From Virgibacillus_O sediminis (GTDB taxonomy: Bacteria; Bacillota; Bacilli; Bacillales; Amphibacillaceae), in the NCBI RefSeq assembly GCF_042643265.1, contig NZ_JBHRRZ010000010.1, positions 1-64,000 on the forward strand: a stretch of 64,000 nt of DNA, read 5' to 3'. Numbering within the stretch: the first letter of the stretch is position 1; every line of letters begins with the position of its first letter. The position numbers and the translations under genes were made by a program. Below the pieces are notes generated by a model. It did not search any database. It saw nothing but the letters and a program-made list of their open reading frames with translations, and was not told the DNA's origin. Below are positions 1 to 8,740 of the stretch, piece by piece.

Positions 1-393
<393 letters not shown>

Positions 394-420
394 NTTGTTT
401 CTTCTTGACATACTGGTTGT

Positions 421-443
421 TTTGTTCAGTTTTCAAAGAGCAA
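421..443 (-). promoter_or_regulatory. rRNA leader boxA-type antitermination sequence
   Basis: On the minus strand the leader contains TTTGCTCTTTGAAAACTGAA, the conserved element found before 16S genes in Bacillus rrn operons. It lies between the leader promoter and the 16S start, where Nus-factor antitermination complexes are known to load in this family. The role is inferred from position and similarity. Confidence 0.75.
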
Positions 444-476
444 ATTGTTTGTGTTGCTTATGAACGCAACTTCTTA

Positions 477-505
477 ATAGTAACATGAAGTGAAATTCAT
501 GTCAA
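477..505 (-). promoter_or_regulatory. rrn promoter between tRNA-Ile and 16S
   Basis: Reading minus strand, TTGACA (500-505) and TACTAT (477-482) are separated by exactly 17 bases. This is a near-consensus sigma-A promoter placed about 85 bases before the 16S gene. It means 16S can be transcribed independently of the upstream tRNA promoter at 1812-1840. Confidence 0.85.
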
Positions 506-529
506 CACTTATTTTCGCTTGGAGCGAAA

Positions 530-603
<74 letters not shown>

Positions 604-612
604 AAATGAAAA

Positions 613-686
613 TGGAGCGGGTGAAGGGAATCGAACCCTCGTCATCAGCTTGGAAGGCTGAGGTTTTACCATTAAACTACACCCGC
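613..686 (-). tRNA. tRNA-Gly (TCC)
   Basis: Cloverleaf with acceptor GCGGGTG/CACCCGC, discriminator T and an encoded 3' CCA. The anticodon loop CTTCCAA gives TCC. Confidence 0.97.
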
Positions 687-718
687 AAAGTTTGATAGAT
701 AATAGAACTGTATTCCTA

Positions 719-795
719 TGGTCGGGAAGACAGGATTCGAACCTGCGACCCCATGGTCCCAAACCATGTGCTCTACCAAGCTGAGCTACTTCCCG
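719..795 (-). tRNA. tRNA-Pro (TGG)
   Basis: 77-nt cloverleaf, acceptor CGGGAAG/CTTCCCG, discriminator A, encoded CCA. Anticodon TGG in loop TTTGGGA. The T-box before proS (54534-54782) would sense charging of proline tRNA such as this one. Confidence 0.97.
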
Positions 796-799
796 TATA

Positions 800-876
800 T
801 GGCGCGCCCGAGAGGAGTCGAACCCCTAACCTCTTGATCCGTAGTCAAACGCTCTATCCAATTGAGCTACGGGCGC
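800..876 (-). tRNA. tRNA-Arg (ACG)
   Basis: 77-nt cloverleaf, acceptor GCGCCCG/CGGGCGC, discriminator G, encoded CCA. Anticodon ACG, normally edited to ICG by TadA. Confidence 0.97.
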
Positions 877-936
877 TTTAAGAACAACGTTTACCAATAT
901 AACATATCGGTTAACTGAAGTCAACAATTAATTGAG

Positions 937-1020
<84 letters not shown>

Positions 1021-1082
1021 ATTTGAATGAATATAATGATTAATGAAAAAAAGAAATGCTGTGATGATCACAGCAATGGTGA

Positions 1083-1167
1083 TGCGGATGAAGGGAGTCG
1101 AACCCCCACGTCCTAAACGGACACTAGAGCCTGATTCTAGCGCGTCTGCCAATTCCGCCACATCCGC
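1083..1167 (-). tRNA. tRNA-Leu (CAG)
   Basis: 85-nt class II tRNA, acceptor GCGGATG/CATCCGC, discriminator A, no encoded CCA. Anticodon loop ATCAGGC gives CAG. Confidence 0.97.
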
Positions 1168-1181
1168 ATAACACAATAGTA

Positions 1182-1257
1182 TGGTGAGCCATGGAGGATT
1201 CGAACCTCCGACCCTCTGATTAAAAGTCAGATGCTCTGCCAGCTGAGCTAATGGCTC
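1182..1257 (-). tRNA. tRNA-Lys (TTT)
   Basis: 76-nt cloverleaf, acceptor GAGCCAT/ATGGCTC, discriminator A, encoded CCA. Anticodon loop CTTTTAA gives TTT. Confidence 0.97.
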
Positions 1258-1281
1258 GAAATAAATCACACAAAAATGAAA

Positions 1282-1356
1282 TGGCTGGGCTACCAGGATT
1301 CGAACCTGGGGTACACGGGATCAAAACCCGATGCCTTACCGCTTGGCTATAGCCCA
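1282..1356 (-). tRNA. tRNA-Gln (TTG)
   Basis: 75-nt cloverleaf starting with U, acceptor TGGGCTA/TAGCCCA, discriminator G, encoded CCA. Anticodon loop TTTTGAT gives TTG. Confidence 0.97.
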
Positions 1357-1360
1357 ACAG

Positions 1361-1437
1361 TGGCGGTCCGGACGGGACTCGAACCCGCGACCTCCTGCGT
1401 GACAGGCAGGCATTCTAACCAGCTGAACTACCGGACC
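1361..1437 (-). tRNA. tRNA-Asp (GTC)
   Basis: 77-nt cloverleaf, acceptor GGTCCGG/CCGGACC, discriminator G, encoded CCA. Anticodon loop CTGTCAC gives GTC. Confidence 0.97.
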
Positions 1438-1461
1438 CAACCTATATTTTTGTAAAAAAGA

Positions 1462-1533
1462 TGACCCGTACGGGATTCGAACCCGTGTTACCGCCGTGAA
1501 AGGGCGGTGTCTTAACCACTTGACCAACGGGCC
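1462..1533 (-). tRNA. tRNA-Glu (TTC)
   Basis: 72-nt cloverleaf, acceptor GGCCCGT/ACGGGTC with one G-U pair, discriminator A, no encoded CCA. Anticodon loop CTTTCAC gives TTC. Confidence 0.97.
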
Positions 1534-1541
1534 ATATAGAA

Positions 1542-1632
1542 TGGCGGAGAAGGAGGGATTTGAACCCTCGCGCCGCTTACGCGACCTACACCCTTAGCAG
1601 GGGCGCCTCTTCAGCCACTTGAGTACTTCTCC
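1542..1632 (-). tRNA. tRNA-Ser (GCT)
   Basis: 91-nt class II tRNA with long variable arm, acceptor GGAGAAG/CTTCTCC, discriminator G, encoded CCA. Anticodon loop CTGCTAA gives GCT. Confidence 0.97.
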
Positions 1633-1635
1633 GTA

Positions 1636-1710
1636 TGGCTCCACAGGCAGGATTCGAACCTGCGACCGATCGGTTAACAGCCGATAGCTCTACCACTGAG
1701 CTACTGTGGA
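1636..1710 (-). tRNA. tRNA-Asn (GTT)
   Basis: 75-nt cloverleaf, acceptor TCCACAG/CTGTGGA, discriminator G, encoded CCA. Anticodon loop CTGTTAA gives GTT. It is the first gene of the tRNA array in transcription order. Confidence 0.97.
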
Positions 1711-1811
1711 ATAATATACAATAAGTATAAAATGAAGTAGCATCCAAATGTCGTAAACTCTGTGAAGTTTCGGTCGAACTTTGTTGCGATTCGTTTTCCG
1801 CAACGTTTAAT

Positions 1812-1840
1812 ATAATACATTGTTTTTCTTTGAATGTCAA
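1812..1840 (-). promoter_or_regulatory. sigma-A promoter of the tRNA-rRNA transcription unit
   Basis: Minus-strand TTGACA (1835-1840) and TATTAT (1812-1817) are 17 bases apart, close to the ideal sigma-A promoter. Transcription would start near 1805 and run into tRNA-Asn and the rest of the array. An A/T-rich tract immediately upstream (1841-1870) could act as an UP element. Confidence 0.85.
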
Positions 1841-1961
1841 CAGTTTTTTAAGAAATTATTTTTGAATTCTGTCGGCTTTTGCTGTCATGTCTTGCTTCAA
1901 AATGTCAGCTTAATTAATTTACCATGGATAAATAGATCCGTCAATGGTTTTATTTAAAAAT

Positions 1962-2435
1962 CTATTTTCGTTGTGTTCCCTGCGTAACAGGCTTCAGCTT
2001 CCCTTTACACCTTCCGCAGCTGTACTTTTTCACATTCACCCTACGCACTCTTTTATATTCCATGCCGCATTTAGTACATATGTATATATGGTTATGCCTA
2101 TTTTTTTGGGATGGAAGTGGATTGCAGTGTCTTGGTGAGCCTGTCTGGAGCAGCAAGGCTTTAAATTCTGGATCTCCATGTTTATAACCTTTTCCTTCTA
2201 TATGAAGGTGATAATGGCACAGCTCATGTTTAATAATACCTTCGAATTCGGTGCGGTCCATTTCTTCTGCATATTTGGGATTCAACTCAATTACTTTTCT
2301 TGCAGGTATGTATCTTCCACCAGTTGTCCTAAGCCGCTTGTTAAATCTGACTTCATGCAAAAACGGCTTTGCGAAGTATTCAGTTGATATTCGATCTACC
2401 AGTTGATAGAGCTCTTTATCATTTAGTAAGCTCAT
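1962..2435 (-). CDS. SprT-like zinc metalloprotease-fold protein (YdcK type)
   Basis: A 157-residue SprT-family protein. It has the zinc-protease signature HELCH at residues 70-74, with further His residues just after, and a C-terminal zinc ribbon made by CxxC pairs at about 120/123 and 140/143. SprT/Spartan relatives act on DNA-protein crosslinks in eukaryotes; the bacterial role is not settled. The ATG at 2435 was chosen because AAGGGAAG lies about nine bases before it; the frame is open further upstream to 2501. It is the ydcK position of B. subtilis, next to the tRNA array, but is separated here from tex by a catalase gene. Confidence 0.88.
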   Translation of the reverse strand: MSLLNDKELYQLVDRISTEYFAKPFLHEVRFNKRLRTTGGRYIPARKVIELNPKYAEEMDRTEFEGIIKHELCHYHLHIEGKGYKHGDPEFKALLLQTGSPRHCNPLPSQKNRHNHIYICTKCGMEYKRVRRVNVKKYSCGRCKGKLKPVTQGTQRK

Positions 2436-2548
2436 TTGAATAACTTCCCTTTCTATTTGCTCTTTATATTCTATTATATATATTGTTCCGTTCCCTATCA
2501 AACAGTTTTCTACATGATACCAAAAATATTGTCATTTTTTTCAGTAAT

Positions 2549-2598
2549 TTATAATCAGTGTAATTAAATATTGAATTTTATTTGGAATGTATTATAAT
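2549..2598 (+). promoter_or_regulatory. katA promoter with PerR-like operator
   Basis: A 15-mer TTATAATCAGTGTAA at 2549-2563 matches 12 of 14 defined positions of the PerR box (TTATAAT-N-ATTATAA). Directly downstream are TTGAAT (2571-2576) and TATAAT (2593-2598), 16 bases apart. PerR is the Fe/Mn-dependent peroxide repressor that controls katA in Bacillus. Placement just upstream of the -35 element fits that role, but binding is inferred. Confidence 0.55.
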
Positions 2599-2650
2599 TG
2601 GTTGTAGGCAACATTTTAAATTATAACTGTTAGAGAGAGGGGATTAACAT

Positions 2651-4114
2651 ATGGCCAATAATAGAAAGAACCTAACTACAGCTGCAGGTGCACCGGTAGG
2701 GGACAATCAAAATTCCATTACCGCAGGACAGCGCGGTCCTGTATTGATACAGGATTTCCATCTCTTGGAAAAACTTGCGCACTTTAATAGGGAACGTATT
2801 CCGGAGCGGGTGGTCCACGCTAAGGGTGCTGGTGCACATGGCTACTTCGAAGTGACAAATGATGAAATCTCTAAATATACAAAAGCTGATTTCCTCAGTG
2901 AAAAAGGGAAGCGTACAGATATGTTCATCCGCTTTTCTACAGTAGCAGGTGAAGTAGGTTCTGCTGATACTGTGCGAGATCCGCGCGGCTTCTCAGTAAA
3001 GTTCTATACAGAAGAGGGGAACTATGATCTGGTGGGAAACAATACACCAGTCTTCTTTATCCGTGATGCCATCAAATTCCCGGACTTTATCCATACACAG
3101 AAACGCAATCCTAAAACAGGATTAAAAGATCCGAATATGGTGTGGGACTTCTGGTCCTTGTCACCGGAGTCTCTCCATCAGATAACATATCTTCACGGGG
3201 ATCGCGGCATCCCTGCAACATACCGGCACATGAACGGGTATGGCAGCCATACATTCAAGTGGGTCAACGACGAAGGAGATCAGTTCTGGGTGAAATACCA
3301 TTTCGTCAGCGACCAGGGGGTGAAAGGACTGGATCCCGAACTGGCTGATAAGCTTGCCGGCGAAAACCCCGACTATCATCGGGAGGATTTGCATAATGCG
3401 ATTGAAGAGGGTGATTATCCTTCTTGGACGCTATATGTTCAAATTATTCCTTTCGAGGATTACAAGACTTATAAATGGGACCTATTCGACGTAACAAAAA
3501 CTGTATCCAAAAAGGACTACCCTCGCATTGAGGTCGGTAAAATGGTACTCAACCGCAATCCTGAGAACCATTTTGCTGAAGTGGAACAGGCTGCATTTGC
3601 CCCGGGTCAGTTTGTCCCTGGAATTGAAGCTTCACCAGATAAAATGCTTCAAGGCCGAATCTTCAGTTATGCAGATGCCCACCGATATCGTTTAGGTGTA
3701 AACAACCACCAGATTCCGGTCAACCGTCCGAAAAATGAAGTCCAAAATTACCAGCGCGATGGTTACATGTCCGTGGACGGAAACGGTGGCAGCAAGCCAA
3801 ACTATGAACCAAACAGCTTAAACGGCCCTGCAGAGGACCTTACTAAGAAAACAACGCCATTTGATGTGGAAGGCCAAGCAGACAGTGTATCTTATAATAG
3901 CGATGATCATTACACCCAGGCCGGGGATCTTTACCGCCTAATGAGCGATGATGAGAAGGCACGCCTTGTCAAAAACTTTGCTGATCATTTAAGACCGGTT
4001 GAAAGTGAAGAAATAAAACTTCGCCAGATTGAACACTTCTATAAAGCCGACCCTGAATGGGGATCAGCAATAGCTGAAGATCTGGGGCTGTCTGTTCCGG
4101 AGAGCGTAAAATAA
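2651..4114 (+). CDS. katA: Heme catalase
   Basis: A 487-residue small-subunit monofunctional catalase that converts hydrogen peroxide to water and oxygen in the cytoplasm. The distal-side His is at residue 56 in VVHAKGAGAHG, the distal Asn is within VGNNTPVFF (130-131), and the proximal heme-ligand Tyr is residue 340 in RIFSYADAHRYR. Length is typical of clade 3 enzymes, and the start ATG follows a GAGAGGGG ribosome site. It stands alone on the plus strand between tex and sprT, which are adjacent in B. subtilis, so it looks inserted there. A PerR-like box upstream suggests peroxide induction. Confidence 0.97.
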   Translation: MANNRKNLTTAAGAPVGDNQNSITAGQRGPVLIQDFHLLEKLAHFNRERIPERVVHAKGAGAHGYFEVTNDEISKYTKADFLSEKGKRTDMFIRFSTVAGEVGSADTVRDPRGFSVKFYTEEGNYDLVGNNTPVFFIRDAIKFPDFIHTQKRNPKTGLKDPNMVWDFWSLSPESLHQITYLHGDRGIPATYRHMNGYGSHTFKWVNDEGDQFWVKYHFVSDQGVKGLDPELADKLAGENPDYHREDLHNAIEEGDYPSWTLYVQIIPFEDYKTYKWDLFDVTKTVSKKDYPRIEVGKMVLNRNPENHFAEVEQAAFAPGQFVPGIEASPDKMLQGRIFSYADAHRYRLGVNNHQIPVNRPKNEVQNYQRDGYMSVDGNGGSKPNYEPNSLNGPAEDLTKKTTPFDVEGQADSVSYNSDDHYTQAGDLYRLMSDDEKARLVKNFADHLRPVESEEIKLRQIEHFYKADPEWGSAIAEDLGLSVPESVK

Positions 4115-4164
4115 ACCAAACCTTTCTATATAAGGGATGCCGTTCAGGATCCCTTGCTACATGA

Positions 4165-4192
4165 AAAACCCGGCTGTAAAAGCCGGGTTTTC
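4165..4192. terminator. Bidirectional terminator between katA and tex
   Basis: AAAACCCGGCT (4165-4175) pairs perfectly with AGCCGGGTTTT (4181-4191) around a 5-nt loop. A/T tracts on both sides make it usable from either strand; katA and tex converge here. Confidence 0.85.
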
Positions 4193-6346
4193 TTAATTCT
4201 CTTCATTTACCATAGTCAAGGCGATTCTTCCCTTATCCACATCCACTTGTTCTACCCAGACGGTAACCACATCTCCAACAGAAGCAATATCCATTGGATG
4301 CTTGACAAATCGTTTGGACATTTTCGAAATATGCACCAAGCCATCCTGTTTGACTCCTATGTCTACGAAAACTCCGAAGTCGACGACATTCCTCACCGTT
4401 CCCTGCATTTCCATGCCCGGCTTAAGATCCTCCAACGTCAACACATTGCGCTTCAATAAAGGCTGGGGGAAATCATCCCGTGGGTCCCGCTCAGGGCGGC
4501 TAAGCGCCTGGATGATATCTTCCAGAGTGAGCTCACCAACCTCCAAAGCCTCACCCATCTCCTTTTTATTCAAAGAGTTTAGCTGCTCCCTCAGTTTTTC
4601 AGTGCCAATATCCTCGCTGGTACAACCAACAAATGCTAGGAGTTTCTCTGTCTGTTTATAACTCTCTGGGTGAATAGGGGTACGGTCCAATGGGTGTTCT
4701 CCATCAGGGATACGCAGGAAGCCGATCCCCTGTTCATATGTTTTTGCCCCGAGGCGAGGTATCTTTTTCAATTGCTTTCTATTCGTAAACTTCCCTTCAT
4801 CATCCCTCTTCTTCACAATATTGTTTGCAACAGTTTTACTTAGCCCTGCTACATATTGTAGGAGAGACGATGATGCAGTATTCACGTTCACTCCCACCTG
4901 ATTAACTGCTGTCTCTACCACAAAAGTTAACGATTCATTCAATGCCTTCTGGCTGACATCATGCTGGTACTGCCCTACACCGATCGACTTTGGGTCAATT
5001 TTCACCAATTCCGCGAGCGGATCCTGTACTCGCCGCGCGATGGAGGCAGCACTTCTCTCTTCTACCTGGAGATCGGGGAATTCCTCTCTAGCCAATTTTG
5101 AAGCTGAATATACACTGGCACCGGCTTCATTCACAATAATATATGGGATATCCAGTTCATTTCCTGAAATCACGTCAGAAATAAACTGCTCTGTTTCCCT
5201 TGAGGCTGTACCATTCCCTATAGCAATCAGTTCAATACCGAATTTCTTGACCAGATTCATAACCATCTTTTCTGCTCCAGCCTTATCATTTCTAGGTGCG
5301 GTCGGATACATCACGCCAACTTCCAGCACTTTCCCTGTTTCATCTACTACCGCTAATTTGCAGCCAGTACGGAATGCGGGGTCGACCCCAAGAATCCTTT
5401 TGTCCTTCAACGGCGGCTGTAAAAGAAGATTTTTAAGATTGGTTGAGAAAACCTCGATTGCCTGTGCTTCCGCCTTTTCAGAAAGACTGTTCCTAATTTC
5501 CCTCTCTATCGACGGTTGGACCAGCCTCTTATAGCTGTCTTCAATGGACGCTTCAATGAGTTTACCTGCTTCCAGATTACCATTCCTTTTAATGATTTTC
5601 TTTTGCAAAAAGCTGTAAATGCGTTCAATTGGTGCGTGTACGGCTACCTTTAGAACCCCCTCTTTTTCCCCGCGGTTTATCGCCAGAATTCGGTGGGAAA
5701 CCATGGATCTTACAGGCTCATCAAAATCATAGTACATTTCAAAGACACCTTTTTCATCTTTCTCGGCATCCTTTGCTTCCGAATGGATTTTACCTCTTTT
5801 AAAAGTCTCCTCTCGAATAAACTCTCTGAAAGCCGGATCATCAGATATCCATTCGGCGAGGATATCGTTAACTCCTTCCAAAACTTCCTTTACTGAATGG
5901 AGTTCATGCTCTTCAGACACATATTTTTCCGCTTCTGTAGATATCTGAATGGAGGTTTGCTCCCAGACCTGCTGTGCCAGAGGCTCTAATCCTTTTTCTT
6001 TAGCAATTGCAGCTTTTGTTCGTCTCTTCTGCTTATATGGGCGATAGAGATCTTCTACACGTTGTAGCTGGACAGCCTGATTAATTTTATGTTCCAGCTC
6101 TTCCGTCAATTTACCTTGTTCCTCAATAATCCGCAAAACTTCCTGTTTTCTGTCTGCCAGATTCCGCGCATATGTCCACTTGTCTTGAACCTCTTTAATT
6201 TGCACCTCATCCAGCCCGCCTGTGGCCTCTTTGCGGTAGCGGGCAATGAACGGAACTGTGTTTCCTTCATCTAATAATGCTATAACTTTTTCTACCGTCT
6301 TGGCATGTATGCTGGTTTCTTCAGCTACCCATTTGGTCAAATCCAA
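4193..6346 (-). CDS. tex: Tex S1 RNA-binding transcription accessory protein
   Basis: A 717-residue Tex (YdcI) protein, a cytoplasmic nucleic-acid binder linked to transcription. Domain order is the N-terminal Tex domain (about 1-190), a YqgF-like RNase H fold (about 315-450, with LGVDPAFRTG), helix-hairpin-helix segments (about 480-560) and an S1 domain (about 640-715, with GTVRNVVDFGVFVDIGVKQDG). The start is TTG at 6346, eight bases after GGAGG. It follows rsbX, separated by a terminator. Full length with no breaks. Confidence 0.96.
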   Translation of the reverse strand: MDLTKWVAEETSIHAKTVEKVIALLDEGNTVPFIARYRKEATGGLDEVQIKEVQDKWTYARNLADRKQEVLRIIEEQGKLTEELEHKINQAVQLQRVEDLYRPYKQKRRTKAAIAKEKGLEPLAQQVWEQTSIQISTEAEKYVSEEHELHSVKEVLEGVNDILAEWISDDPAFREFIREETFKRGKIHSEAKDAEKDEKGVFEMYYDFDEPVRSMVSHRILAINRGEKEGVLKVAVHAPIERIYSFLQKKIIKRNGNLEAGKLIEASIEDSYKRLVQPSIEREIRNSLSEKAEAQAIEVFSTNLKNLLLQPPLKDKRILGVDPAFRTGCKLAVVDETGKVLEVGVMYPTAPRNDKAGAEKMVMNLVKKFGIELIAIGNGTASRETEQFISDVISGNELDIPYIIVNEAGASVYSASKLAREEFPDLQVEERSAASIARRVQDPLAELVKIDPKSIGVGQYQHDVSQKALNESLTFVVETAVNQVGVNVNTASSSLLQYVAGLSKTVANNIVKKRDDEGKFTNRKQLKKIPRLGAKTYEQGIGFLRIPDGEHPLDRTPIHPESYKQTEKLLAFVGCTSEDIGTEKLREQLNSLNKKEMGEALEVGELTLEDIIQALSRPERDPRDDFPQPLLKRNVLTLEDLKPGMEMQGTVRNVVDFGVFVDIGVKQDGLVHISKMSKRFVKHPMDIASVGDVVTVWVEQVDVDKGRIALTMVNEEN

Positions 6347-6400
6347 TATAGTTTCCTCCTTTATGCTGTATTATGGCCTTCGCGATTCTTATGTACATAG

Positions 6401-6430
6401 GAAAAGGCTGGCACACTTCGGATGCCAGCC
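6401..6430 (-). terminator. Terminator after rsbX
   Basis: Stem TGGCTGGCA-type arms: minus-strand GGCTGGCA (6423-6430) pairs with TGCCAGCC (6406-6413), followed by TTTTC. It closes the sigB operon before tex. Confidence 0.8.
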
Positions 6431-6444
6431 TCGTTCTAAGGGGT

Positions 6445-7041
6445 TCAGCTATTATAGCGTATTGCAATCAATGTTGTGTCGTCATCCCTGACTTTATCGC
6501 TAACTAATTCGAAGGTTCGTGTAATATCTTTAACATTCTGATTGAGGAGATATCGCTGTGATAAATCTTTATCCGTTACTCCATCTGAGAACATGATGAA
6601 ATTCGTTTCCGGCTCGAGTTTTTGCTGCACCACTTTAAAAGGCCTTTGATATCCGGCAAGGTAACCTCCATTAGGAATATTGCGCTTCTTCTTCTGGTCA
6701 TTCGTGATCGTCATCACGCCAATATTGCCAATGGAGGAAAAAGAGACCATTTCTGCTTTATAATCCAGCTTTAATATTCCGATCACTACGCCTCTTTTAC
6801 CAGATAATTCTTTGTTGCAAATTTTCACAAGCTGTTCCACCGTAGCATGGACATTATCTTTGATTATATCTATGACAATCTGTGAAGACTCCTTGGCGAA
6901 CTCTCCGCTTCCCAGACCGTCTGCCAGTGCACAGACAAATTCGTCTTCAGATTCCGTGTAGAAATAACTGTCTCCACAATAGTAATTGCTTTTTTTAGGA
7001 CGCTGAAATACAGAAACTTCTACCCTCTTGGATGGTGTCAA
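6445..7041 (-). CDS. rsbX: Phosphoserine phosphatase RsbX
   Basis: A 198-residue PP2C-like phosphatase. RsbX removes phosphate from RsbS-P and RsbR-P and so resets the stressosome after environmental stress. Metal-binding features of the SpoIIE/PP2C fold are visible: CALADGLGSG near residue 37 and FSDGVTD near 154. The start is TTG at 7041, overlapping the sigB stop in a TTGA arrangement, with GGAGG ten bases upstream, so it is translationally coupled to sigB. Last gene of the rsb-sigB operon, as in B. subtilis. Confidence 0.93.
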   Translation of the reverse strand: MTPSKRVEVSVFQRPKKSNYYCGDSYFYTESEDEFVCALADGLGSGEFAKESSQIVIDIIKDNVHATVEQLVKICNKELSGKRGVVIGILKLDYKAEMVSFSSIGNIGVMTITNDQKKKRNIPNGGYLAGYQRPFKVVQQKLEPETNFIMFSDGVTDKDLSQRYLLNQNVKDITRTFELVSDKVRDDDTTLIAIRYNS

Positions 7042-7829
7042 TCAAATACCTCCGAGCTTTCAGATTGAATGGCCTCACGGAGCTTGCGCAGTGCACGGCG
7101 CTGAAGTCTAGATACATGCATCTGGGAAATACCCAGCATTTCACCGGTTTCTTTTTGGCTCAGATTATCAAAATAGGTGCATTGCAGAATCTGTTGTTCC
7201 CTTTCAGATAGAATAGGGAGGACTTTCTCCAAAATCATCTTCTGGTCTATATTCTGATACCCATCCTCTTCGTTTCCTACCAAGTCAAGAATAGATACAG
7301 TACTGCCATCAGAATCCGCTTCTATTTTATGGTCTACAGAAAGGGCTTTGTAACTTTTTCCCATTTCCATGGTCTCCAAAATATCCTCTTCCGATGCATC
7401 CAGATATTCAGCAATCTCTTTGACGGTCGGGGACTTCTGGTTCGCGGTGGTTAATTCATCTACGGCTTTTCGGATCTTAGGTCCAAGTTCCTTGATTCTG
7501 CGTGGTACATGGACACTCCAAGTTTTATCACGGATAAACCGTTTGATCTCTCCGATGATAGTGGGGATAGCGAAAGATTCAAAGGATTTACCAAAAGATG
7601 CATCGTACCTTCTGACAGCTGCCAGCAACCCAATCATCCCGACTTGTACCAAGTCTTCATGGATGGTGCTGTTTTTGGAGTATTTTCTGGCAATGGATTC
7701 GACAAGATCCTTATATGTTAGTACAATCCTCTCCTGTACTGCTTCATCTGTCGGATCCTTCTGCAAATATTCAATCCACTGGTAAACCTCATCTCTCCCC
7801 CTATTGTGTGGTTGAGATTTGGTCGTCAT
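7038..7829 (-). CDS. sigB: RNA polymerase sigma-B factor
   Basis: A 263-residue general-stress sigma factor. Region 2 contains VGMIGLLAAVRRYD and FAIPTIIGEIKRFIRDKTW; region 4 ends with the helix-turn-helix ETGEMLGISQMHVSRLQRRAL. Both are highly conserved with B. subtilis SigB. The ATG at 7829 was chosen because GAGGTGG lies about eight bases before it; the frame could be extended seven codons upstream. The start lies inside rsbW (29-base overlap), indicating coupling to its own anti-sigma factor. It recognises GTTTWW/GGGWAW promoters, found at 8715-8740 and possibly 24325-24350 and 29480-29504. Confidence 0.97.
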   Translation of the reverse strand: MTTKSQPHNRGRDEVYQWIEYLQKDPTDEAVQERIVLTYKDLVESIARKYSKNSTIHEDLVQVGMIGLLAAVRRYDASFGKSFESFAIPTIIGEIKRFIRDKTWSVHVPRRIKELGPKIRKAVDELTTANQKSPTVKEIAEYLDASEEDILETMEMGKSYKALSVDHKIEADSDGSTVSILDLVGNEEDGYQNIDQKMILEKVLPILSEREQQILQCTYFDNLSQKETGEMLGISQMHVSRLQRRALRKLREAIQSESSEVFD

Positions 7830-8277
7830 CAAAGCCCACCTCTGTTTCATCCAGGTACTTGGTCATCAGCACTATGACCCCGTAGTTGCTGTTAATCTGT
7901 ACTTTATCCATGAGTGCATCAATCAGGAACAGACCAAAACCCCCTTCTCTCAGACTTTCAACAGATTCCGTGTTTTTGTATGGACCAATTCCATCTTTGA
8001 TCTCATTCAAATCAAAACTGCCGCCATGGTCTGCCACCATCACTTCTAAACGGTCATCATATACGCCAAAACCGACGGTAACTTCCCCGTCCTCCTGCTC
8101 CTGGTACGCATGATCCACCGCATTGGTGATAGCTTCGGATATAGCTACTTTCAAATCTTCAATATCTTCATACGAAAAACCCATCCTGTTTGCGATGCCC
8201 GAGACACTAAGTCGAATGACTCCGACATATTCCGCCTTGGCAGGAACCTTCATCTCCACAAAATCAAATTGTTCCAT
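7801..8277 (-). CDS. rsbW: Anti-sigma-B factor / serine kinase RsbW
   Basis: A 158-residue GHKL-type ATPase that binds and inhibits sigma-B and phosphorylates its antagonist RsbV. The ATP-binding features are the N-box AISEAITNAVDHAY (about 47-60), VADHGGSFD (about 82-90) and the GGFGLFLI G-box near 113. Its start overlaps the rsbV stop by one base (TAATG). Length and gene order match B. subtilis. Confidence 0.95.
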   Translation of the reverse strand: MEQFDFVEMKVPAKAEYVGVIRLSVSGIANRMGFSYEDIEDLKVAISEAITNAVDHAYQEQEDGEVTVGFGVYDDRLEVMVADHGGSFDLNEIKDGIGPYKNTESVESLREGGFGLFLIDALMDKVQINSNYGVIVLMTKYLDETEVGFDDDQISTTQ

Positions 8278-8609
8278 TATTCACTTCCACCTCGAATCGT
8301 AGCATTAATGTCCATAATTTCATCCAGTGCCGTAATTTTGAAAAGGCGGTAGACCCTATCCTGTATGTTGACTAATTTCATTTTACTGTCATTTTCATTC
8401 GTCGATTTCAGAGCACTGATAAAAATGCCCAGGCCTGTACTATCCATATAATTAACGTTTTCCAAGTCAACTTCCACTATATGGCCAGACTGCCTGGTTA
8501 ATGGCAACAGGGTGTCTTTCAGTTTGGGTGCAGTGTATGCATCTATTTCACCAGATAAGTTTAAGATTGATTTATCATTGCCTTCCACAACATTCAGTTC
8601 CAAATTCAT
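8277..8609 (-). CDS. rsbV: Anti-anti-sigma factor RsbV
   Basis: A 110-residue STAS-domain protein. In its unphosphorylated form it binds RsbW and releases sigma-B. The phosphorylation site is Ser57 in NYMDSTGLG, equivalent to Ser56 in B. subtilis. An AGGAGG site precedes the ATG, and a sigma-B-type promoter is about 110 bases upstream, so rsbV-W-sigB-rsbX can be boosted by sigma-B itself. Confidence 0.95.
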   Translation of the reverse strand: MNLELNVVEGNDKSILNLSGEIDAYTAPKLKDTLLPLTRQSGHIVEVDLENVNYMDSTGLGIFISALKSTNENDSKMKLVNIQDRVYRLFKITALDEIMDINATIRGGSE

Positions 8610-8714
8610 AAATTTTAACCTCCTGGATCGCTGATGATATGTAGTAAAGTTATCATATAAGCGAATTATATCTTAGTATCTGCTACATTTATTCTTACCA
8701 CATTTCATTACTTA

Positions 8715-8740
8715 TTACCCATTTTCCCGAGGCCCTAAAC
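8715..8740 (-). promoter_or_regulatory. Internal sigma-B promoter before rsbV
   Basis: On the minus strand GTTTAG (8735-8740) is followed after 14 bases by GGGTAA (8715-8720), matching the sigma-B consensus GTTTWW-N12-15-GGGWAW except for the last -35 base. The -35 element overlaps the rsbU stop codon. B. subtilis has an autoregulatory sigma-B promoter at this exact place. Confidence 0.82.

Noticed and set aside
5040..5534. Long frames antisense to tex, cshA, typA and other genes
   Set aside because: They mirror conserved coding sequence on the other strand, without ribosome sites or domains.
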